Source of the DNA: JBFMCU01 sp964428225
Lineage (GTDB): Bacteria > Planctomycetota > UBA1135 > GCA-002686595
NCBI GenBank assembly: GCA_964428225.1
Contig: CAYRXS010000352.1
Location: 1 to 6,162, forward strand
Length of the DNA: 6,162 bases
Reading direction: 5' to 3'
Part shown: one piece after another, positions 1 to 5,582 of the stretch
Numbering within the stretch: position 1 is the stretch's first letter
How the letters are laid out: every line of letters begins with the position of its first letter
Notes under the pieces: model-generated
Seen by the model: only the letters and a program-made list of their open reading frames with translations
What the model was told of the DNA's origin: nothing
Databases searched by the model: none
Made by a program: the position numbers and the translations under genes

Positions 1-304
1 GGCGTTCGCACACAACCTGGTGACCTTCGACTTCGGCCAGATGGGATTCCTCCCGGGGCTCACCGTGGTGCTGCTGGCCGCGCTGGTGGCCTACATCCCG
101 CTGACCCACATGTCCCACTTCGTGGGCAAGTACTTCGCCTACCACTCGATCCGCTGGAACGATACGCCGAACCTCAAAGGAGGCCCCGAGGAGGGGACCA
201 TCGGCAGCCTGCTCTCCCGGCCCGTCAGCTGGTCCGCGCCTCACATCCAGGGGGACGGGAAGAAGACCTGGGCGGATGTGGCGACCGAGGAGGTGGAGAA
301 ATGA
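1..304 (+). CDS. NarI/DsrM-like membrane cytochrome b subunit, 3' end only (partial)
   Basis: The frame is open from base 2 to the TGA at 302-304, so only the last 100 residues are present; the start lies left of the window. One hydrophobic helix is visible (GFLPGLTVVLLAALVAYIPL), followed by THMSHFVGKYF and a polar cytoplasmic tail rich in charged residues. The P-x(4)-SH pattern at the helix end matches the C-terminus of respiratory nitrate reductase gamma (NarI)-type b cytochromes, where such a histidine is a haem b ligand; a further histidine near the left edge (AFAHNL) could be another. In this family the protein exchanges electrons with quinol. The TGA overlaps the ATG of the next gene (ATGA), implying translational coupling to the Fe-S subunit, as in DsrM-DsrK and HmeC-HmeD pairs. 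The family call is moderately secure; the exact complex cannot be named from a C-terminus. Confidence 0.75.
   Translation, partial: AFAHNLVTFDFGQMGFLPGLTVVLLAALVAYIPLTHMSHFVGKYFAYHSIRWNDTPNLKGGPEEGTIGSLLSRPVSWSAPHIQGDGKKTWADVATEEVEK
287..293 (+). promoter_or_regulatory. Shine-Dalgarno site for the Fe-S protein at 301
   Basis: GAGGAGG ends 7 bases before the ATG at 301 and lies inside the coding end of the upstream cytochrome b gene. It supports this ATG as the start and fits coupled translation across the ATGA overlap. Confidence 0.7.
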
Positions 305-1902
305 AGCAGCCAAAAAGTGTCAAGGACATCTCCAAGGGCGAGGGACCTCTCACCTGGATCGACGTACAGAATCAAGTTCCCTTGCCCCCTCCTTTCGACA
401 ACCTCGAGGAAGATCCTCCCATCCCTCCTCTCAAGGAAGCCGCCGCCGAGAAGTACGAGGTTCTCGACGGTACGATCGCGGTCGGGATCCCGAAACCCGA
501 GACGAAGGAAGAGGAAGAGCGCCTGGTCAACCAGTTTCTCGATGGTCTCAGGAGATGCTTCAGCGAGGATGACAACTGGCCGTTCCTCCAACCTCTCCTC
601 CTGTCGATGGAGCACTGTGCGCACTGCCAGACCTGCAACGAGGCGTGCCACATCTACGAGGAGAGCGGGCACAACGAGCTGTACCGGCCGACCTTCCGGT
701 CGGAGATCATCCGGCGCATCTACCACAAGTACATCAAGGGCCATTCCACGTGGGTCCACGGCGATATCGATTTGAGCTGGAAGGCGGTGGCTCGTCTCAT
801 CGAGCTCGCCTACCGCTGCAATCTCTGTCGGCGCTGCGCCCAGACCTGCCCGATCGGGGTGGACAATGCCCTCCTCGCCCGGGAGATCAGGAAGGTTGCG
901 AGCATGGAGATGGGTATCGCCCCCAAGGAGATCCACGAGAGCGGATCCGTTCTCCAGCTCAAGGTCGGGTCATCGACGGGGATGAACGATCTGGTGGCGA
1001 AGGACAACATCGAGTTCATTGATGAGGACACCTACGATCGAACCGGGATCGAGGTCGAGACCCCGTGGGACAAGGAAGGTGCCGACATCCTCCTGATCCA
1101 CAACGCAGGGGAGATCATGGCGTGGCCCGAGAACCCCGGTGGCTTCGCCCTCCTGTTCCAGCAAGCGGGGCTGAACTGGACGATGTCGAGCAAGATCGCT
1201 GGATTCGATGCGATCAACTACGGCGTGTGGTACGACGACGCTCAGTTCGCGAGAGTGGCGATCAAGCACGCCGAGGCCGCGAAGGAGCTCGGGGTGAAGA
1301 AGATCGTCCTCGGCGAGTGCGGCCACGCCCACAAGGCCCTGACGGTGATCGCCGACAAGGTCCTGACCGGGGATCTGAACATCCCGCGGGAGAGCGCCTA
1401 CGTCACCCTGCGCGACATCGTGAAGTCGGGCAAGATCGAGTTCGACAAGTCGCGGAACGACTTCCCGGTGACCCTACACGATCCCTGCAACATCGTCCGG
1501 CTGATGGGGATCGTGTCACCCCAGCGGGAGATCATCCAGGAGATCGTCCCCGAGCATCAGTTCCGGGAAATGGCCCCTCACGGCGTGGAGAACTACTGCT
1601 GCGGCGGCGGCTCCGGCTTCGCGATCATGTCCGGCAACAACTTCTCAGAGTGGCGCCACCACCTCACCGGTCGGAGGAAGTTCCGGCAGATCCTGGAGGC
1701 CTTCCAGGACGAGCCGATGGACAAGGAGCATCCGAAGTACGTCTGCGCTCCGTGCAGCAACTGCAAGGGCCAAATCCGGGACATCATCGCGTACTACGAC
1801 GCCTGGGAGAAGGCGGGCATCTACTACAGCGGCCTGGTCGAGCTGATCGTCAACGCGATGGTCGACGCGAAGCCCGACTACATCGACTGGGAGTGGCACT
1901 GA
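301..1902 (+). CDS. HdrD/DsrK/TmcB-like Fe-S protein with two 4Fe-4S sites and CCG domain
   Basis: This 533-residue protein has no signal peptide or membrane helix, so it is probably cytoplasmic and docked on the cytochrome b encoded just upstream. Two ferredoxin-type 4Fe-4S motifs (CX2CX2CX3C) lie at Cys106/109/112/116 and Cys173/176/179/183. The C-terminal half looks like a heterodisulfide-reductase CCG domain: ECGH at Cys340, HDPC at Cys396, NYCCGGG at Cys433/434 and a final CAPCSNC at Cys482/485/488. In HdrB/HdrD such cysteines bind a noncubane cluster at the disulfide site. Unusual points are a roughly 100-residue N-terminal extension before the first cluster, with a Pro-rich stretch near residues 26-43, and a long spacing (50 residues) between the CC pair and the final CxxC. 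It is likely an electron-transfer subunit of a quinone-linked membrane complex of the DsrMK/HmeCD/TmcBC type; the physiological substrate is unknown. It is distinct from canonical DsrK as I remember that sequence, so no symbol is given. Family confidence is high, specific function low. Confidence 0.9.
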   Translation: MKQPKSVKDISKGEGPLTWIDVQNQVPLPPPFDNLEEDPPIPPLKEAAAEKYEVLDGTIAVGIPKPETKEEEERLVNQFLDGLRRCFSEDDNWPFLQPLLLSMEHCAHCQTCNEACHIYEESGHNELYRPTFRSEIIRRIYHKYIKGHSTWVHGDIDLSWKAVARLIELAYRCNLCRRCAQTCPIGVDNALLAREIRKVASMEMGIAPKEIHESGSVLQLKVGSSTGMNDLVAKDNIEFIDEDTYDRTGIEVETPWDKEGADILLIHNAGEIMAWPENPGGFALLFQQAGLNWTMSSKIAGFDAINYGVWYDDAQFARVAIKHAEAAKELGVKKIVLGECGHAHKALTVIADKVLTGDLNIPRESAYVTLRDIVKSGKIEFDKSRNDFPVTLHDPCNIVRLMGIVSPQREIIQEIVPEHQFREMAPHGVENYCCGGGSGFAIMSGNNFSEWRHHLTGRRKFRQILEAFQDEPMDKEHPKYVCAPCSNCKGQIRDIIAYYDAWEKAGIYYSGLVELIVNAMVDAKPDYIDWEWH

Positions 1903-1936
1903 TCGTGTGGAGCGGGGCCCCACACGGGATAATCAG
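1899..1936. terminator. Hairpin between convergent genes, possible bidirectional terminator
   Basis: CGTGTGG (1904-1910) pairs with CCACACG (1920-1926) around a 9-base GC-rich loop containing part of a GGGGCCCC palindrome. Outer arms CTGAT (1899-1903) and ATCAG (1932-1936) can extend the stem across a 5-base bulge, and these arms include the stop codons of both convergent genes (TGA 1900-1902 on +, TGA 1935-1933 on -). No T-run follows on either strand, so it is not a textbook intrinsic terminator; it may be a Rho-assisted terminator or a 3'-end stabilising structure. It is nevertheless the only candidate terminator separating the two blocks. Confidence 0.45.
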
Positions 1937-2316
1937 CTCGTGAGCTGACGCGTGAGCTCGACGAACTTCTCCTTGTCGATCGGCTTGGGTATGAAGCCTT
2001 CGGGCGGAGGGACCTGTTTGCGGGTGGAGATGAACTGCTCGAAGCCGCCGGTGACGCCAGTGACGATGATGATGGGGATGTCGCGCGTCTCCTCGCTCTC
2101 CTTCATCTCACGGTAGAAGCGGACACCGCTCTTCTCGGGCATGGTGATGTCGAGGGAGATCAGGTCCGGGCGATCGGTCCGTACCGCGGCGATGGCCTCC
2201 TCGCCGTTCAGGGCGGTGACTGTCGCGAAACCGTTGTCCTCGAGAAGAGTGGTGAGGAAGGCCAACGTGTCGGGTTCATCGTCAACGACCAGTACCGTCT
2301 TCTTGTCTGACGTCAT
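1933..2316 (-). CDS. Stand-alone response regulator receiver protein (no output domain)
   Basis: This 127-residue protein is a single CheY/Spo0F-like receiver domain. The acidic pair Asp12/Asp13 sits in VLVVDDEPD, the expected phospho-acceptor is Asp56 (ISLDITMP), the switch Thr is Thr86 (IIIVTG), and the conserved Lys is Lys111 (IPKPID). No DNA-binding or enzymatic domain follows, so it probably acts by protein contact or as a phosphate shuttle or sink. The ATG is supported by GGGAG eight bases upstream (complement of 2325-2329). It is the last gene of the four-gene minus-strand operon, 24 bases after the kinase that is its likely phosphodonor. Its region between the switch Thr and the Lys is longer than usual and contains PPPEGF; the receiver fused to the Fe-S protein has a matching RRPEGY, so the two form one subfamily. 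Confidence 0.92.
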   Translation of the reverse strand: MTSDKKTVLVVDDEPDTLAFLTTLLEDNGFATVTALNGEEAIAAVRTDRPDLISLDITMPEKSGVRFYREMKESEETRDIPIIIVTGVTGGFEQFISTRKQVPPPEGFIPKPIDKEKFVELTRQLTS

Positions 2317-2340
2317 CGATCAAGCTCCCGTGTCGAGCAT

Positions 2341-3786
2341 CTATTCTCCGGAGTCGTCATCTGTCTCGACAGTATGGCGTCTGGGGATGCGGACGGCAAT
2401 TCTAGTGCCCTCCCCCAGCTCGGACTCCAGATCGATCTTCCCGGAATGGGCGCGGGCAATCTTGTTGGCGATGAACAGCCCGAGGCCCGTTCCCTTCACT
2501 CCCTTGGAAGTGAAGAAGAGACTGAAGGCCTTCTCCCGAGTCTCACGGTCCATGCCGATGCCATTGTCGGTCATCTCGAAGACGACCTCCTCGGGAGTGC
2601 CGTGGACGCGGAAGCACACCTGGTGCTCGGACTTGTGGTCGTCGACCCGGCAGGCGTCCAGGGAGTTCTCCAGGAGGTTGACCAGCAGGGACCGCATGGC
2701 GAGCCGGTCCGCGTCGAAATCGCCCACGTCGGAGCCCAGATCGGACTGGAGCTCGATGTTCATCTCCGCCGCCTTCGTCTCCAGGACGGAGACCACTTCC
2801 TCGGCCAGATCGACGGCGGGGACGGGCTCCCAGTTCGGCGTGCGCTCCTTGGCGTAGTAGAGGATGTTGAGGACCTGGGCGCGGATCCGGTCGATGTTCC
2901 GCTCGACCATCTCGAGCCCCTGCTCCTGCCGCTTCTGGTTGCCCTTCTTGACTCCCGTCTTGAGCAGGTACATCCCCCCGTCGAGCCCGTTGAGCAGGCC
3001 CTTGATGCCGTGGGAGACCGAGCTGATCAAGAGGCCGATGGACTCGAGCTGGGTCTGGAGCTCGCGGATCGGGGTGATGTTCGCGCTCATCTCCATCACC
3101 CGCTTGATGTTGCCCATCGCGTCCCGGATCGGGGCCGAGTAGACCAGCGTGTTCACCTGCTCACCGGAGCTCGCCGTGACGACCTCCTCGCTGTGGTGCA
3201 CCTTGCCGTCGGCGAAGGTCTCCCGCACCGAGCAGGGGATGCACTGCTCGTCCCGGTGCTTGTAGACCTCGTAGCACTTGGCTCCGAGCCGATCCCCGAA
3301 CGCATCCTTGAACATGCGGTTGGCTTCGGTGATCCGCAGGTCCTTGTCCTGGATCGAGATGAAGCACGGCACCACGTCGAACAGCGTGCGGTAGCGCCGC
3401 CGGCTCTCGCGGATCTGGTTCTGCAGGATCTTGATCGGGGTGATGTCCGCGGACAGCTCGAGGACCGTGCTCAGCTCACCGGATTCGTCGCGGATCGGCG
3501 TCGTGAAGACGATCACGGACATGTCCCGGCCGTCCCGGGTGGTGACGTGCTCCTCGCTGCTGTACATCCGTCCGTCCCGGAGGGAGCGGGCCGCGGGGCA
3601 CACCTCGCACTTCTCGGAGCGGTTCTTGTAGAGCTGGTAGCAGTAGCGGCCCTGGTGCTCGCCGAAATCCTCCCGGAACTTGCGATTGGCATGGACCATT
3701 CGCAGGTTCGTGTCCTGCACGGTGAGGTAGGCGGGGAGGGCCTCGAAGTACTCCCGGAACGGAAGGTCGTCTACCTGAATCGGCAC
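2341..3786 (-). CDS. Histidine kinase with two Cys-containing PAS domains (PAS-PAS-HisKA-HATPase)
   Basis: This 481-residue kinase lacks any obvious membrane helix or signal peptide, suggesting a cytoplasmic sensor. PAS1 spans about residues 8-113 and PAS2 about 131-236; each ends with a SADITPI/SANITPI-type junction and each carries a CX10CX2C motif (Cys49/60/63 and Cys171/182/185). The dimerisation/phospho-acceptor helix follows at about 248-312 with His259 in the variant H-box SHGIKGLLNG. The ATPase domain has an N-box with Asn370 and Asn374, a G1 box DNGIGMD at 407-413, an F-box FSLFFTSK at 421-428 and a G2 box KGTGLGL at 431-437; all key residues look intact, so it should be active. The start is GTG, chosen because AAGGAGG lies 9 bases upstream and the first in-frame Met is about 30 residues inside PAS1. 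It sits between the receiver-fused Fe-S protein and a lone receiver, its probable phosphorylation targets. The bound cofactor or signal of the PAS domains is unknown. Confidence 0.93.
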   Translation of the reverse strand: MPIQVDDLPFREYFEALPAYLTVQDTNLRMVHANRKFREDFGEHQGRYCYQLYKNRSEKCEVCPAARSLRDGRMYSSEEHVTTRDGRDMSVIVFTTPIRDESGELSTVLELSADITPIKILQNQIRESRRRYRTLFDVVPCFISIQDKDLRITEANRMFKDAFGDRLGAKCYEVYKHRDEQCIPCSVRETFADGKVHHSEEVVTASSGEQVNTLVYSAPIRDAMGNIKRVMEMSANITPIRELQTQLESIGLLISSVSHGIKGLLNGLDGGMYLLKTGVKKGNQKRQEQGLEMVERNIDRIRAQVLNILYYAKERTPNWEPVPAVDLAEEVVSVLETKAAEMNIELQSDLGSDVGDFDADRLAMRSLLVNLLENSLDACRVDDHKSEHQVCFRVHGTPEEVVFEMTDNGIGMDRETREKAFSLFFTSKGVKGTGLGLFIANKIARAHSGKIDLESELGEGTRIAVRIPRRHTVETDDDSGE

Positions 3787-3795
3787 TTCGTCAGC

Positions 3796-3802
3796 CCTCC
3801 TT
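3796..3802 (-). promoter_or_regulatory. Strong Shine-Dalgarno site selecting a GTG start for the kinase
   Basis: Read on the minus strand this is AAGGAGG, a near-perfect anti-16S match, nine bases before the GTG at 3786-3784. It lies in the 19-base gap after the Fe-S/receiver gene and decides the non-ATG start of the kinase. Confidence 0.7.
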
Positions 3803-3805
3803 GCT

Positions 3806-5569
3806 CTACGCCTTGGCCAGCTCGAGGATCTTCCGCACGTTCGTCAGGAGCATCTCCTCGTCGACGGGCTTGTCCAGATAGCCCTCGGGACGACGAACCT
3901 CCCGATCGTAGATCAGACGCCGGAGCTCCGGCTTGCCGGTGATGATACAGATCGGCGTCTCCGCCAGGTCGGGATCGTTGCGAATCGTCTCGAAGACCAC
4001 GCCTCCGTCCTTGCCGGGCATCGAGATGTCGAGCGTGATGAGGGCGGGCTTCTCCTGGCGCGCCAGGGCGATGCCGTCGTCGCCGTTCATGGCCTGGAAC
4101 ACGGTGGCTCCGTGGTCCTCGAGGACGGTACCCAGGAAGATGCAGATGTCCGGCTCGTCGTCGATGATGAGGACCTTGTGGCCGCTCAGCTCGCCGTCGC
4201 CGGCGGGCTCGGTCGCGGCCGGCACCTCCTCCGGCGGGGTCTCGGCGGGGACCTCGGCCGGCTTCTCCTCGATGACGAGAGCATTCGCCACGAGGTTCAC
4301 GAGCTGCGACACCTCCATGGGGAGCTCGTAGTGCTTGACGAGGTCGCCCAGCCCGTCCACGCAGTTGTGGCAGGAGGTGACCACGATCTTGGCCCCGGTC
4401 TCCTTGAGCTGGTCGGCCTTGATCTGCGCCGACTTCAGGCGTCGCGGCGTGTACTCGGCCATGGACATGGCGCCACCGCCGCCCGTGCAGCAGTAGTTCT
4501 CGGTACGGTTCGGGTACATCTCCTGGAAGTCCGAGCACACGAGCTCGAGGAGCTCGCGCGGCTCGTCGACCAGGCCGCAGCTGCGACCGTTGTTGCACGA
4601 ATCGTGGAAGGTGACCCTCTCCGTGTTCTTCGACTTGTCGACCTTGATCTTGCCTTCCCGGATGTAGCGGAGCATCGTGATGACCGAGCTCTCCATGTGG
4701 AACGGGATGTCCATCCCCGCCCAGTTCGGTCCCTCGCAGCGCGTCGAGCGGTAGCCGTGGCCGCACTCGGAGATCACGACCGTCTTCGCGCGCATCTCGA
4801 TCGCCTTGTCGTACACCCGCTTGGCGACCACGCCCCCGAGGTCGTCGTCCCCGGAGAAGAGGCCGAAGTTCGTCTGGTCCCAGCCCTCGGTGGGCATCAT
4901 GTAGTTCTCGCCGGCGGCCCAGAAGATCTTGGCCGCGTCAGCGATCGTCCGCGGGTCGTACTTCACCTCCCGCGGGTTGATCGTGTACATGACGTCGCAG
5001 TCGGGCTTGTCGATGGGGATCGCGGCGCTCTCGTCCTCGACCTCGTCCACCAGCTCCTCGGACATCCACTCGATGGTCTCGACGTAGTCCTCCTTGAGGA
5101 CCCCCATTTGGTTGCCGATCTCCCACTGGTCCTTGCTCACCACGGCCACGCCCTCCGGCATGACGCCCACGGAGACCAGGGCTCCGCGAGCCATCCGGTT
5201 GAAGGTGGCGTAGTCGACGCCCATGGGGCAGTTGAGCGTGCACCGGCGACAGTTCGTGCACTTACCGAAGACGGTGTCCTTGAGCTCCTCGAGATCCTCG
5301 TCGGTCATCACGGTCCCGCCCTTGACCCACCAGGGGAAGACGCGACCGGTCCAGTCGAAGTGGTGCTTGAACAGCCTTCGGATCCGGTCGGCCTTGTAGG
5401 GCGGGGCGAAGGTGGGATCGTCCGGATTCGCCAGGACGTAGTGACAGGATTCGACACAGTTGCCGCAGTGGACGCACGCCACGAACGACCCGACCATCTG
5501 CCGGGTCAGCTTCTGGGACATCCGCTCGAGGAACTTCTCGGCCTTTTGGGAGCGTTCTTGCTTCTTCAT
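3806..5569 (-). CDS. HdrD/TmcB-like Fe-S protein fused to a C-terminal response-regulator receiver domain
   Basis: This 587-residue fusion has an HdrD-like redox part (about 1-433), a Pro/Ala/Glu-rich linker (about 434-463) and a receiver domain (464-587). Two CX2CX2CX3C 4Fe-4S sites occupy Cys32/35/38/42 and Cys104/107/110/114. The CCG-type domain shows ECGH (Cys269), HDSC (Cys325), NYCCTGGGG (Cys360/361) and CHNC (Cys400/403), close to the family pattern C-X31-39-CC-X35-36-CxxC, with Thr replacing the Gly after CC. The receiver has Asp470/Asp471, phospho-acceptor Asp514 (TLDISMPG), Thr544 and Lys567, so it looks phosphorylatable. No membrane helix is present; it should sit on the cytoplasmic face with the cytochrome b encoded 12 bases upstream. 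The ATG is preceded by GGGGAG at 7 bases. The reading frame is continuous through the linker, so the fusion is encoded as one polypeptide. The probable role is a quinone-linked electron-transfer or disulfide-active subunit controlled by phosphorylation; the substrate is unknown. Confidence 0.92.
   Translation of the reverse strand: MKKQERSQKAEKFLERMSQKLTRQMVGSFVACVHCGNCVESCHYVLANPDDPTFAPPYKADRIRRLFKHHFDWTGRVFPWWVKGGTVMTDEDLEELKDTVFGKCTNCRRCTLNCPMGVDYATFNRMARGALVSVGVMPEGVAVVSKDQWEIGNQMGVLKEDYVETIEWMSEELVDEVEDESAAIPIDKPDCDVMYTINPREVKYDPRTIADAAKIFWAAGENYMMPTEGWDQTNFGLFSGDDDLGGVVAKRVYDKAIEMRAKTVVISECGHGYRSTRCEGPNWAGMDIPFHMESSVITMLRYIREGKIKVDKSKNTERVTFHDSCNNGRSCGLVDEPRELLELVCSDFQEMYPNRTENYCCTGGGGAMSMAEYTPRRLKSAQIKADQLKETGAKIVVTSCHNCVDGLGDLVKHYELPMEVSQLVNLVANALVIEEKPAEVPAETPPEEVPAATEPAGDGELSGHKVLIIDDEPDICIFLGTVLEDHGATVFQAMNGDDGIALARQEKPALITLDISMPGKDGGVVFETIRNDPDLAETPICIITGKPELRRLIYDREVRRPEGYLDKPVDEEMLLTNVRKILELAKA
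4181..4270 (-). other. Pro/Ala/Glu-rich interdomain linker of the Fe-S/receiver fusion
   Basis: About 30 codons (residues 434-463) encode a low-complexity acidic, proline-rich stretch with repeated PAE/PEE/PAA units between the last helix of the CCG domain and the first strand of the receiver (KVLIIDDEPD). It looks like a flexible tether that keeps the frame open between two intact domains. Confidence 0.75.
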
Positions 5570-5576
5570 TGAGCTT

Positions 5577-5582
5577 CTCCCC
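5577..5582 (-). promoter_or_regulatory. Shine-Dalgarno site for the Fe-S/receiver fusion
   Basis: Read on the minus strand this is GGGGAG, seven bases before the ATG at 5569-5567. It overlaps the last base of the upstream cytochrome b stop codon, so the two genes are tightly spaced and probably cotranslated. Confidence 0.6.

Noticed and set aside
301..1902. Naming the left Fe-S protein DsrK (and the upstream gene DsrM)
   Set aside because: Cysteine motif order agrees, but the N-terminal region, the spacing near the final CxxC and the remembered DsrK sequence differ, and no dsrJOP or dsrAB genes are in the window. A family-level name is all that can be supported.
1065..1943. Alternative + frame inside the left Fe-S gene (about 290 codons)
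   Set aside because: It is Arg/Gly/Pro-rich out-of-frame sequence overlapping conserved cysteine motifs of the true frame, and it runs through the junction hairpin; it is a GC-driven shadow.
1935..1948. Small inverted repeat CAGCTC-GT-GAGCTG
   Set aside because: It lies within the last codons of the lone receiver gene, has a two-base loop that cannot close well, and is explained by the codons for Gln-Leu-Thr-Ser-stop.
2374..3942. Long open frame on the + strand opposite the kinase (over 500 codons)
   Set aside because: It is antisense to a fully supported PAS kinase, its translation is low-complexity Val/Leu/Asp/Gly/Arg-rich with no recognisable domain, and long antisense frames are expected in GC-rich DNA.
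3771..4766. Second minus-strand frame overlapping the Fe-S/receiver fusion and the kinase start
   Set aside because: It is an Arg/Gly-rich shadow in the +1/+2 frame of the fusion gene. I considered whether it indicated a frameshift separating the CCG domain and the receiver, but the main frame is uninterrupted with intact domains on both sides.
4112..5572. Long open frame on the + strand opposite the Fe-S/receiver fusion
   Set aside because: The translation is His/Val/Leu/Arg-rich without motifs and mirrors the codon bias of the real gene on the other strand; no ribosome binding evidence was found.
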